In this document: one piece after another, positions 1 to 7,315 of the stretch | Position numbering within the stretch: position 1 is the first letter of the stretch | How the letters are laid out: each line of letters starts with the position of its first letter | From: Pseudomonas sp. MM211 | Lineage (GTDB): Bacteria; Pseudomonadota; Gammaproteobacteria; Pseudomonadales; Pseudomonadaceae | DNA: 64,000 nt | Direction of reading: 5' to 3' | Assembly: GCF_020386635.1 (NCBI RefSeq) | Contig: NZ_CP081942.1 | Coordinates: forward strand, 4,836,001-4,900,000 | Position numbers and translations under genes: made by a program | The notes under the pieces: generated by a model | The model's database searches: none | The model's input: the letters and a program-made list of their open reading frames with translations, nothing else | Told to the model about the DNA's origin: nothing

Positions 1-1736
1 GCCCTCACGGCGCACCGGAATACTTCACCCCAGCCTACATCGACACCTTCCTCGGCACCGACTGGGAAGTGCACTTCAACTCCAGCCGAACCGGCGTGCG
101 GCTGATCGGCCCCAAGCCGGAATGGGTACGCGAGAGTGGCGGCGAAGCGGGCCTGCATCCATCCAACATCCACGATAATCCCTACGCCATCGGCGCAGTG
201 GATTTCACCGGCGACATGCCCGTGATCCTCGGCCCCGACGGCCCCAGCCTTGGTGGTTTCGTCTGCCCGGTGACGATCATCGAAGCCGACCTCTGGCAGC
301 TCGGCCAACTCAAGGCCGGCGACAAGGTGCGCTTCGTGCCGGTGGATATCGCCACGGCGCGGGAGCTGGCGAAAGCAGCCAATCTGGAGTGCGCTGACCT
401 CGGTAGGAGCCGGCTTGCCGGCGATCAACTGTCTCCCCTGATCGCTGGCAAGCCAGCTCCTACGGAAAAGCTCGCGTCTCCCATCATTCTGGATATCGGC
501 CGGGACGACACGCGGCTGGTCGCACGCCTCTCTGGCGACACGCACCTGCTGCTGGAAATCGGCCAGCCCGAGCTGGATCTGGTGCTGCGTTTCCGTGGCC
601 ATGCGCTGATGCAGGCACTGCAGGCCAAGGACATCGCCGGGGTGATCGACCTGACGCCCGGCATCCGTTCCCTGCAGGTGCACTACCAGCCGGAAACTCT
701 GCCGTTGCAGCACCTGCTCGATACCGTCGCTGGCGAGTGGGACGCTGTGTGCGCCACCGGCGACCTCAAGGTGCCGTCGCGCATCGTTCATCTGCCACTG
801 TCCTGGGATGACCCGGCCTGCCAGTTGGCCATCGACAAGTACATGACCACCGTACGCAAGGACGCGCCCTGGTGCCCGAGTAACCTGGAATTCATCCGCC
901 GCATCAACGACCTGCCCAACCTCGACGAAGTGCATCGCACGGTGTTCGATGCCAGCTACCTGGTGATGGGCCTGGGCGACGTCTACCTCGGTGCACCGGT
1001 GGCCACGCCGCTCGACCCGCGCCACCGCCTGGTCACCACCAAGTACAACCCCGCGCGTACCTGGACGGCCGAAAACTCGGTGGGTATCGGCGGCGCCTAC
1101 ATGTGCGTGTACGGCATGGAGGGCCCCGGCGGTTACCAGTTCGTCGGCCGTACCCTGCAGATGTGGAACCGCTACCGTGAAGTCGCCGCCTTCGACGGCA
1201 AACCCTGGCTGCTGCGTTTCTTCGACCAGATCCGCTTCTACCCGGTCAGCCCGGACGAGCTGCTGCGCATTCGCCGCGACTTCCCCCTGGGCCGCTTCGA
1301 CCTGCGCATCGAACACAGCGAGCTGGCCCTGGCCGACTATCAACGCTTCCTCACGGACGAAGCAGACGGCATCGCCGCCTTCCGCGACCAGCAACGCAGC
1401 GCCTTTGCCGCCGAGCGCCAGCGCTGGATCGACTCCGGCCAGGCGCACTTCGAAAGTGACGAAGGCGTGGCCGAGCCCAGCGAAAACGCGCCATTGGGCG
1501 CCGGCCAGCACAGCGTCGACAGCCACATCGCCGGCAATCTCTGGCAAGTTCAGGTCGAGGAAGGCGCCCACGTCCAGGCGGGCGATGTGCTGGTCATCCT
1601 CGAATCCATGAAAATGGAAATCCCCCTGCTCGCGCCCTTCGCCGGCGTGGTCAGAGACATCCACGTACAACCCGGCTCGCCCGTGCGGGCCGGCCAGCGT
1701 GTGGCGGTCATCGAGGCTGCAGCCCATACGGGTTGA
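1..1736 (+). CDS. Urea carboxylase, C-terminal part (5' end outside window)
   Basis: Biotin-dependent urea carboxylase makes allophanate from urea, bicarbonate and ATP. The frame is open from base 3, so the biotin carboxylase domain lies upstream of the window. What is visible is the carboxyltransferase half: a KipA/AHS2-like domain, then a KipI/AHS1-like domain (the stretch around VIDLTPGIRSLQVHY), a second conserved block with GIGGAYMCVYGMEGPGGYQ, and a C-terminal biotinyl domain with the biotin-lysine motif ESMKME near base 1605. An oddity is that the linker between the two carboxyltransferase halves is encoded by a REP pair (403-463) that keeps the frame open. An allophanate hydrolase gene would be expected nearby but is not in view. 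The family call is firm; the urea substrate is inferred from the domain order. Confidence 0.9.
   Translation, partial: PHGAPEYFTPAYIDTFLGTDWEVHFNSSRTGVRLIGPKPEWVRESGGEAGLHPSNIHDNPYAIGAVDFTGDMPVILGPDGPSLGGFVCPVTIIEADLWQLGQLKAGDKVRFVPVDIATARELAKAANLECADLGRSRLAGDQLSPLIAGKPAPTEKLASPIILDIGRDDTRLVARLSGDTHLLLEIGQPELDLVLRFRGHALMQALQAKDIAGVIDLTPGIRSLQVHYQPETLPLQHLLDTVAGEWDAVCATGDLKVPSRIVHLPLSWDDPACQLAIDKYMTTVRKDAPWCPSNLEFIRRINDLPNLDEVHRTVFDASYLVMGLGDVYLGAPVATPLDPRHRLVTTKYNPARTWTAENSVGIGGAYMCVYGMEGPGGYQFVGRTLQMWNRYREVAAFDGKPWLLRFFDQIRFYPVSPDELLRIRRDFPLGRFDLRIEHSELALADYQRFLTDEADGIAAFRDQQRSAFAAERQRWIDSGQAHFESDEGVAEPSENAPLGAGQHSVDSHIAGNLWQVQVEEGAHVQAGDVLVILESMKMEIPLLAPFAGVVRDIHVQPGSPVRAGQRVAVIEAAAHTG
403..463. 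repeat. REP pair (REPIN-like) inside a coding region
   Basis: Two 23-base arms face each other, 403-425 beginning GTAGGAGCCGGCTTGCCGGC and 441-463 ending AGCCAGCTCCTAC. They are reverse complements with two mismatches and a 15-base centre. The GTAGGAGC core followed by a short G/C palindrome is the Pseudomonas REP pattern. These elements are normally extragenic; this pair is read through in frame by the urea carboxylase gene. Confidence 0.85.
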
Positions 1737-1740
1737 GTAA

Positions 1741-1795
1741 AGGCGCAAGCCAGGAGGAGCGAAAGCGCCGTCTTCGCTCCTCCTGGCTTGCGCCT
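1741..1795. terminator. Perfect 23-bp inverted repeat after urea carboxylase
   Basis: Arms 1741-1763 and 1773-1795 are perfect reverse complements around a 9-base loop, starting 5 bases after the urea carboxylase stop. There is no T-run on either side, so it may be a stabilising 3' hairpin or a small repeat element rather than a classical intrinsic terminator. Confidence 0.6.
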
Positions 1796-1843
1796 GAGCG
1801 GCACCACGCCTAGCATTGCGGCACTCACCAAGAAGCCAGCACG

Positions 1844-3319
1844 ATGCCATCACCGTCACCCAAAACTGCCAGCCCACGCTCGCTGGTGTTTCTGCTCCTC
1901 GTTCTGCTCGGCTGCGGTTTCATCGCCACCTCGCTGGCCAGCTATTACGCGGCCCTCGATTCGATACGCGACAACATCGTCAACACCGAGCTGCCGCTGA
2001 CCTCGGACAACGTCTATTCGGAAATCCAGAAGGATCTGGTGCGCCCCATCCTCATCTCCTCGATGATGTCCCGCGATACTTTCCTGCGTGACTGGGTGCT
2101 CGGCGGCGAGCAGAACCTTGAGCCCATGACCCGCTACCTGCAGGAAGTGCAAAGCCATTACGGCACCGTCACCAGCTTCTTCGTCTCCGAACACAGCAAG
2201 ACCTACTACCAGGCCAAAGGCGTGCTGAAGCAGATCGACGAACAGGCCAGCCGTGATGCTTGGTACTACCGCCTGCGCGACATGAAGGAGCCCTACGAGA
2301 TCAATGTCGATATCGACATGGCCAACGAGGACCGCATGACGGTGTTCATCAACTACAAGGTCTTCGACTACCAGCACCGTTTCATCGGTGCCACCGGCGT
2401 CGGCCTGACCGTGGACGCAGTGGTGCAACTGATCGACCAGTACCAACAGCGCTACGACCGCAGCGTGTACTTCGTCGACACCAACGGGCGCATCGTGCTG
2501 ACCGGCGCCAGCGGCGGCCCCATGGGCGCGCGCATCGGTGACCAGCTGAGCGAGGTGGAGGGCCTCGAAGACCTGCACGGCAAGCTGCCGCACCCGCAGA
2601 GCGGCGACTTCTTCTACCAGGAACATGGCCGCGGTCACTTCCTCAACGTGCGCTTCATTCCCGAGCTGGACTGGTACCTGTTCGTCGACAAACACGAGAC
2701 CGGCGCCGTGGCCGGCATTCGTCAGTCGCTGTACCTCAACCTGCTGATCTGCGGCGTGGTCACCCTGATCGTGCTGGTGTTGGTGACGCTGGTACTGCGC
2801 CGCTACCAGGCGCGCATCACCGCACTGGCGACCACCGACTCGCTGACCGAACTGCCCAACCGCCGCGGCTTCGAACTGTTGGCCAACCAGGCCATTCAGG
2901 AAGCGCGGCGCAGCCAGAGCACGCTGTGCGCCCTGCTCTTCGACCTCGATGGCTTCAAGCAGCTCAACGACAGCCACGGCCACCTGGCTGGCGATGCCGT
3001 GCTGCGCGGCTTCGCTCGCCACCTGCAGCAGAACCTGCGCCAATCCGACATCATCTGCCGCTGGGGCGGCGAGGAATTCATCCTGCTGCTCAAGGACACC
3101 GCCCTCGACGCTGCGCGCCAGCTGGGCGAGAAGATCCGCCAGCAGACCGCCAGCAGCAACTTCGAATTCGCCGGCCAGCACCTGCATACCTCCACCAGCA
3201 TCGGCCTGGCGACCCTGCAGGAAGGCGACGACTTGCAGGCACTGATCGCCCGCGCCGACCGCGCGCTGTATCGGGCCAAACAGGCCGGGCGCAACCGCAT
3301 GTGCGAAGAAACCCAGTGA
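1844..3319 (+). CDS. Membrane diguanylate cyclase with periplasmic Cache-like sensor
   Basis: Predicted to make the second messenger c-di-GMP from two GTP. The 491-residue protein has a membrane segment near residues 14-36, a periplasmic region of about 250 residues that looks like a double Cache sensor, a second membrane segment near 300-322, and a C-terminal GGDEF domain. The active-site motif is GGEEF at residues 408-412, and an RxxD inhibitory site (RQSD, 399-402) sits at the usual five-residue spacing, so an active, product-inhibited enzyme is likely. No EAL domain is present. The stop overlaps the start of the next small gene, which suggests co-translation. The ligand is unknown. Confidence 0.9.
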   Translation: MPSPSPKTASPRSLVFLLLVLLGCGFIATSLASYYAALDSIRDNIVNTELPLTSDNVYSEIQKDLVRPILISSMMSRDTFLRDWVLGGEQNLEPMTRYLQEVQSHYGTVTSFFVSEHSKTYYQAKGVLKQIDEQASRDAWYYRLRDMKEPYEINVDIDMANEDRMTVFINYKVFDYQHRFIGATGVGLTVDAVVQLIDQYQQRYDRSVYFVDTNGRIVLTGASGGPMGARIGDQLSEVEGLEDLHGKLPHPQSGDFFYQEHGRGHFLNVRFIPELDWYLFVDKHETGAVAGIRQSLYLNLLICGVVTLIVLVLVTLVLRRYQARITALATTDSLTELPNRRGFELLANQAIQEARRSQSTLCALLFDLDGFKQLNDSHGHLAGDAVLRGFARHLQQNLRQSDIICRWGGEEFILLLKDTALDAARQLGEKIRQQTASSNFEFAGQHLHTSTSIGLATLQEGDDLQALIARADRALYRAKQAGRNRMCEETQ

Positions 3320-3513
3320 ACACCAGCCTCTGCCCCGCCTGTGGCCAGCTCAACCGCTGCGCCCAGGCCGACAGCGACTCTGAAGTCAGCCACTGCTGGT
3401 GCTTCGAGGTGAAGGTCGAACCGCAGGCGCTGCGCGACTTGCCGCCCGAAGCACTGGATCGCGCCTGCCTGTGCCCGCGTTGTGCCCAGGCCCTGCCTGC
3501 GGAAAACAGCTGA
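3316..3513 (+). CDS. Small cysteine-rich CWC-type protein
   Basis: A 65-residue protein starting at GTG 3316, whose first bases overlap the stop of the diguanylate cyclase gene (GTGA). It has seven cysteines, including CPACG near the N-terminus, a central CWC and a C-terminal CLCPRC, which suggests metal binding. The layout matches the small cysteine-rich CWC proteins of proteobacteria, whose function is not known. It lies between the cyclase and the pseudouridine synthase on the same strand and is probably cotranscribed with both. The start is chosen by overlap and by the position of the first CxxC; no ATG is available. Confidence 0.75.
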   Translation: MNTSLCPACGQLNRCAQADSDSEVSHCWCFEVKVEPQALRDLPPEALDRACLCPRCAQALPAENS

Positions 3514-3520
3514 GCGGCCC

Positions 3521-4213
3521 ATGCGCATCGACCGCCTGCTCAGCAACCTGCCACGCTTCAACCGCCAGCACGCCCGCCTGCTGCTCGCCGAAGGGCGGGT
3601 TCGGATCGACGGCCAGGTCTGCCGCGACAGCCGCGCCGAGGTACGTGACTTCCAGCGCGTGGAGCTCGATGACGAGGTTCTCCAGGCCGGCAAGGCGGCG
3701 CGCTATTTCATGCTGCACAAACCGGTCGGCGTGGTCAGCGCCACCAGCCACCCGGAACACCGCACCGTGCTCGACCTGCTGGACGAGCCCGACAAGCACG
3801 AGCTGCACCTCGCCGGGCGCCTCGACCTCAACACCAGCGGCCTGCTGCTGATCACCAACGACGGCCTCTGGTCGCGTCGCGCCACCGCCCCCGACGGCAG
3901 CCACGCCAAGGTCTATAAGGTGGAAACCGAGCAGGTCATCGACCCGGCAGCCATCGAGGTGTTCGCCAACGGCCTGTACTTCGCCTTTGAGGACCTGACC
4001 ACCCGCCCTGCCTTGCTGGAGATCGAAGCGCCGCACCGCGCCAGGCTGACCCTGCACGAAGGTCGCTACCACCAGATCAAGCGCATGTTCGGGCACTTCC
4101 AGAACAAAGTCATCGGCCTGCACCGCGAGAGCCTTGGCGCCATCGAACTCGACCCTGCCCTGCCGCCGGGCGCCTACCGGCCACTCACTCAGGCGGAAAT
4201 CGACAGCGTCTGA
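3521..4213 (+). CDS. RsuA/RluB/RluE-family rRNA pseudouridine synthase
   Basis: Isomerises a uridine of rRNA to pseudouridine. The 230-residue protein has an N-terminal S4 RNA-binding domain (MRIDRLLSNL to about residue 60), then the catalytic domain with the signature GRLDLNTSGLLLITNDG that contains the catalytic aspartate, and later the conserved HEGRYHQIKRMF. The short length and the start directly with the S4 domain favour RsuA, which acts on 16S U516, over RluB or RluE; this is an inference. The ATG at 3521 is preferred over an in-frame ATG at 3482 that would overlap the upstream gene and add residues before the S4 domain. Confidence 0.88.
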   Translation: MRIDRLLSNLPRFNRQHARLLLAEGRVRIDGQVCRDSRAEVRDFQRVELDDEVLQAGKAARYFMLHKPVGVVSATSHPEHRTVLDLLDEPDKHELHLAGRLDLNTSGLLLITNDGLWSRRATAPDGSHAKVYKVETEQVIDPAAIEVFANGLYFAFEDLTTRPALLEIEAPHRARLTLHEGRYHQIKRMFGHFQNKVIGLHRESLGAIELDPALPPGAYRPLTQAEIDSV

Positions 4214-4381
4214 TCAACGACGGGACGGCTAATCCAAGTCCTGACCGTCTGGCTTATAAACAACAAGATTCTCCTGGCTGACATCGGCCTGTCATGCCGT
4301 GGCGCTTTCCTATGCATTCGACGTGTACGGCTAACGGCATCGCCGTCAGCCCCATTCATCCTTGCGCCAGGAGGAATCCCC

Positions 4382-5266
4382 ATGAAGCCAGCAACCGCTG
4401 TCGTCAATGTCCACGGGACGTACAAGGTACACACCGAATTCCACACCAACCCCGCAGCCAGCAAGACCATCATCCTGGTCAACGGCTCGCTGTCGACGAC
4501 GGCCTCCTTCGCGCAAACGGTCAAATACCTCGGCACCCAGTTCAACGTGGTGCTCTTCGATCAGCCCTACGCGGGCCGCTCCAAAGCACACAACCGCAAC
4601 GACCACTGCATCAGCAAGGAAGACGAAGCGGCCATCCTGATGGACCTCATCGACCACTACCAGGCGCAGTACCTGATGGCCTTTTCCTGGGGCGGCATAG
4701 CCAGCATGCTCGCCCTCTGCGAACGCCCGAGCAGCCTGGAAAAAGCCGTGTTCGCCTCGTTCTCGCCAGTGCTCAATGCGCCCATGCTCGGTTACCTGGG
4801 CCGTGCCCTGGCGTGCCTGAACCAGCAAGACAGCGACAAGGTCGGCCACCTGGTCAACGACACCATCGGCAAATACCTGCCCTCGCTGTTCAAGCGCTAC
4901 AACCACAAACACATCAGCAGCCTGAGCCACCACGAATACCGGCAGATGACCGCGCACATCCGGCAGGTACTACGCATGCAGGCCCACTGCCACACGGATC
5001 GCCTCGGCCGCATCGACATCCCGCTGCTGTTCATCAACGGCGAACACGACGAATACACCAGCACCACCGACGCCCGCCTGTTCGCCCGGCACATCCACGA
5101 CTGCCAGTTCGCCACCGTCGACAACGCCGGCCACTTCATCGACATGGAACACAAAGGCGCCTGGCTGCATACCCAAAACGCCCTGCTCGGCTTTCTGCAA
5201 GGCAGCACCGCCGGCAGCCGGCGCTACGCCCGCTACCCAGATCTGCAGCACGCCATGGCCGTATGA
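4382..5266 (+). CDS. phaG: PhaG-type (R)-3-hydroxyacyl-ACP thioesterase
   Basis: An alpha/beta-hydrolase of 294 residues that links fatty acid synthesis to medium-chain polyhydroxyalkanoate production by releasing 3-hydroxyacyl groups from ACP. Recognisable blocks are IILVNGSLSTTASFAQTV, FNVVLFDQPYAG, the nucleophile elbow FSWGG with Ser102, VNDTIGKYLPSLFKR, INGEHDEYTS and the histidine block AGHFIDME. RhlA, the rhamnolipid-precursor synthase, is a close relative, but the wording and the length of about 295 residues fit PhaG better. A strong ribosome site, AGGAGGA at 4369-4375, fixes the ATG. The gene stands alone with 168 bases of upstream space and ends just before tRNA-Gly. Confidence 0.9.
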   Translation: MKPATAVVNVHGTYKVHTEFHTNPAASKTIILVNGSLSTTASFAQTVKYLGTQFNVVLFDQPYAGRSKAHNRNDHCISKEDEAAILMDLIDHYQAQYLMAFSWGGIASMLALCERPSSLEKAVFASFSPVLNAPMLGYLGRALACLNQQDSDKVGHLVNDTIGKYLPSLFKRYNHKHISSLSHHEYRQMTAHIRQVLRMQAHCHTDRLGRIDIPLLFINGEHDEYTSTTDARLFARHIHDCQFATVDNAGHFIDMEHKGAWLHTQNALLGFLQGSTAGSRRYARYPDLQHAMAV

Positions 5267-5279
5267 GCAGCACAAAACA

Positions 5280-5324
5280 AAGCCCGCATACCGCTTCAGG
5301 GAGATTTCTGGCCGACGCGGGCTT
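5280..5324 (+). terminator. Possible terminator after phaG
   Basis: AAGCCCGC at 5280-5287 and GCGGGCTT at 5317-5324 are perfect complements with a long, roughly 29-base loop, 14 bases after the phaG stop. The loop is long and the T-run is short, so the call is tentative. Confidence 0.4.
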
Positions 5325-5364
5325 CATTTCGCAGGCGACTTCCGGTATAAAGGCGCACGCAAAA

Positions 5365-5438
5365 GCGGGCTTCGTATAATGGCATTACCTGAGCTTCCCA
5401 AGCTCATGACGAGGGTTCGATTCCCTTAGCCCGCTCCA
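5365..5438 (+). tRNA. tRNA-Gly (anticodon CCC)
   Basis: A complete cloverleaf can be drawn by hand: acceptor GCGGGCT (5365-5371) with AGCCCGC (5428-5434), anticodon stem TGAGC/GCTCA around loop TTCCCAA giving anticodon CCC, T arm GAGGGTTCGATTCCCTT, and an encoded CCA at 5436-5438. The 3' end is repeated at 5584 and 9479, marking it as an integration target. Confidence 0.95.
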
Positions 5439-5452
5439 GATCGCACACATCG

Positions 5453-5478
5453 AAGCCCTGCTCTTGCGGGGCTTTTTT
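5453..5478 (+). terminator. Terminator after tRNA-Gly
   Basis: AAGCCC and GGGCTT arms followed by a T-run (about 5473-5478), 15 bases after the tRNA CCA end. It is a classical intrinsic terminator and part of the segment duplicated at 5608 and 9503. Confidence 0.8.
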
Positions 5479-5583
5479 GTATCTGGTGTTTGGGATTCTC
5501 ATGCGCTAGATTCGCTGGGCCAGTGGCCTGAAAAACTGAAGGCGTCACTCGCCATGAATTAAATAAATCTGTCCCCTTTTCCT

Positions 5584-5637
5584 AGCCCGCTCCAGATCAG
5601 AAACACTAAAGCCCTGTTTTTACAGGGCTTTTTTGTG
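5584..5637 (+). repeat. tRNA-Gly 3'-end/terminator direct repeat, copy 2
   Basis: Starts with AGCCCGCTCCAGATC, identical to the tRNA 3' end and its immediate downstream bases, and runs through a terminator hairpin. It aligns without gaps to 9479-9532 with four mismatches in 54 positions. It is a probable attachment-site remnant. Confidence 0.8.
5608..5634 (+). terminator. Terminator within repeat copy 2
   Basis: Perfect 10-bp arms AAAGCCCTGT and ACAGGGCTTT around TTTT, followed by more Ts. It insulates the island operon from upstream transcription. Confidence 0.8.
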
Positions 5638-5948
5638 TCTGGAATTTAGCAGTTAGATAGGTAGCCGCAGTTCAAGCAGGAATTTTTACCAAGTGCTCTT
5701 AGGCTCAGGAAAGCGCCGGACGTAGCTGAAAGGGCTACGGAGCCCAAGCAAAAGGTACTGTACCTGTCGCTTAATTGAAGCAAGCAGTTGACTGATAGCC
5801 AGTTGATACCAGAATATATCAAAAGGAAAAGGTGACAGATTTATTTTAAATCCCACACCGAGGCAGGCGGGCGAAATAAAAATAAATCAATTCGTCCCAC
5901 TGTGCTCTTAACACTTCAACTAGTAGCAGTGCTTTAGGATTCTCAAGG

Positions 5949-6851
5949 ATGATAAAAAGCAAGGACACCGATCCGAAAGCCTTTGAACGATACTTCAAAG
6001 ATATCGTTAAACTTCATTATTCGCCTGCCAATTATAGAGACGTGCCTGATAATCAAGGTGGAGATTTCGGCATTGAATGCTACACGATATCCGGCCATGC
6101 ATTTCAATGTTATCTGCCAGAGCAAACAACAGACATAGCTAAACTGGTTGCTGCTCAGAAAGCAAAAATAAATAAAGACACCAAAAAGCTATCAGACAAA
6201 AAAGATAAGCTAGAGCGCCTTTTTGGCTCAACAAAGATATGTAGATGGATACTCGCGACATCTGCACACAAATCAGCTGAGATAACGGCATTTTGCGCAC
6301 AAAAATCACTAGAAATAAGAAACCTAGGCCTGAATTATATTGATAGCGACTTTCAAGTATTAATCCACACCGAAGAAGACTACAAACTTGAAGCAGAAGC
6401 TTTAAGCAAGCAAGCATATCAGCTTAATATTGACTTTGAAAAACACAGCGCAGAAAAGGTAGAGAGCTGGATAGATACGAATCTCACTTTCCTGAGCAAG
6501 CTGGACAAAAAACTGCCAAAAATAATCGGCGATGAAGAAAAGGTTAAAAGAATAAAAAACGACCTAGTCAATAAATATCTAGACTATCAGAACCTTTTAA
6601 ATAGACTCTTGCAGGACTGGGCAGACATATACGAAATTATCGTAACCTCAGTTCAACACAGGCAAAACTATTTAGAAACTCGCTTCTTGGTCTCGCCAGA
6701 CTTGCTCCCCAACGAAGTTATAAAGCAGGAACTACAGAAGCTCGACGACGACTTATCCAGAGAAATACGCACACTAAAAAGAACTGATATAGAGCTTATC
6801 AAATGGGGAGTTGTTTCTGACTGGCTAATCCGCTGCCCGTTGGATTTCTAA
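5949..6851 (+). CDS. ABC-3C-like system, first component with possible nuclease-fold N-terminus
   Basis: A 300-residue protein of unproven function, first gene of the island operon. The N-terminal part (FERYFKDIVKLHY, then GGDFGIE at 37-43 and FQCYLPE at 52-58) has the spacing of a restriction-endonuclease-like core, with Asp39 as a possible acidic ligand. The lysine expected in the last motif is replaced, as the protein reads QCY, so catalysis is uncertain. The rest is Lys/Glu-rich and helical, probably coiled coil from about 180. AAGG directly abuts the ATG, an unusually short ribosome-site spacing. Its stop overlaps the next start as TAATG. The base composition is AT-rich. The ABC-3C assignment is inferred from the gene trio, not from a match. 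Confidence 0.65.
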   Translation: MIKSKDTDPKAFERYFKDIVKLHYSPANYRDVPDNQGGDFGIECYTISGHAFQCYLPEQTTDIAKLVAAQKAKINKDTKKLSDKKDKLERLFGSTKICRWILATSAHKSAEITAFCAQKSLEIRNLGLNYIDSDFQVLIHTEEDYKLEAEALSKQAYQLNIDFEKHSAEKVESWIDTNLTFLSKLDKKLPKIIGDEEKVKRIKNDLVNKYLDYQNLLNRLLQDWADIYEIIVTSVQHRQNYLETRFLVSPDLLPNEVIKQELQKLDDDLSREIRTLKRTDIELIKWGVVSDWLIRCPLDF

Positions 6852-7312
6852 TGAAACTAGAAGAACTCCTAAACAGTCCGTTCTCTTTCCAGCAAAGGAA
6901 AGCTTTCACTCCATGTGAAACACGACCTTTATGGAAATGTTCTCTGGTAGTGTTAATCGTTGGCCTAGTTGGCCGGGACAAACGATGCTCGCTAAAGAAA
7001 ATCCATACAGCAAACTGGCTGACTAAATCTCCATATCACCTTAAAGAAATCATAGACTGGTCACAATCGGAACTATTGTTTGCTCCGAATATTAGGCTTG
7101 ACCCGTTCGTCGACCGAGCTATCGAGCTAATAGCTGCTTCTGGTTATGCATGTAAATCGGATGGGAAAATTGAGTTGACTCCCAAAGGAAAAGATTTTTT
7201 CGAGCAGTTGGTGGCAGATAAAGAAGTAATGGAGCAAGAAAAAACTGCCCTCAAAGCTTCAAAAAAACACCTCTCTGAAGCAGCGGTCGAACGGATTTTT
7301 AAGGCGTACTAA
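6851..7312 (+). CDS. ABC-3C-like system, middle component (winged-helix-like)
   Basis: A 153-residue protein coupled to its neighbours: it starts within the upstream stop (TAATG) and ends three bases before the ATPase gene. The C-terminal half reads like a winged helix, with helices around DPFVDRAIELIAASGY and a wing-like SDGKIELTPKGKDFFEQL, followed by a charged helix. Small middle proteins of this size between an effector-like gene and an SMC-like ATPase are the defining feature of ABC-three-component systems, where they are thought to bridge effector and ATPase. No catalytic motif is visible. The function is inferred from context. Confidence 0.65.
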   Translation: MKLEELLNSPFSFQQRKAFTPCETRPLWKCSLVVLIVGLVGRDKRCSLKKIHTANWLTKSPYHLKEIIDWSQSELLFAPNIRLDPFVDRAIELIAASGYACKSDGKIELTPKGKDFFEQLVADKEVMEQEKTALKASKKHLSEAAVERIFKAY

Positions 7313-7315
7313 GCC

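Larger units (their letters stand above)
5561..5846. repeat. 22-bp inverted repeats bounding a 286-bp segment
   Basis: The left arm 5561-5582 (AAATAAATCTGTCCCC...) and the reverse complement of 5825-5846 (AAATAAATCTGTCACC...) match at 21 of 22 bases. The segment between them includes the second tRNA-end copy. Such a layout is typical of a small non-autonomous element, but no target duplication was identified. Confidence 0.55.
5439..5948. other. Non-coding left end of the island
   Basis: About 510 bases without a convincing gene. It holds the tRNA terminator, the second copy of the tRNA-end/terminator repeat (5584-5637), the inverted repeat arms at 5561-5582 and 5825-5846, and AT-rich sequence that should contain the promoter of the operon at 5949. 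I could not settle on a specific promoter. Confidence 0.6.

Noticed and set aside
1856..3187. 443-codon open frame opposite the diguanylate cyclase gene
   Set aside because: It is Val/Ala/Gln/His-rich antisense reading; the sense protein has clear Cache and GGDEF features.
4382..5266. Calling the hydrolase RhlA (rhamnolipid precursor synthesis)
   Set aside because: Conserved blocks and the absence of rhlB next to it fit PhaG better.
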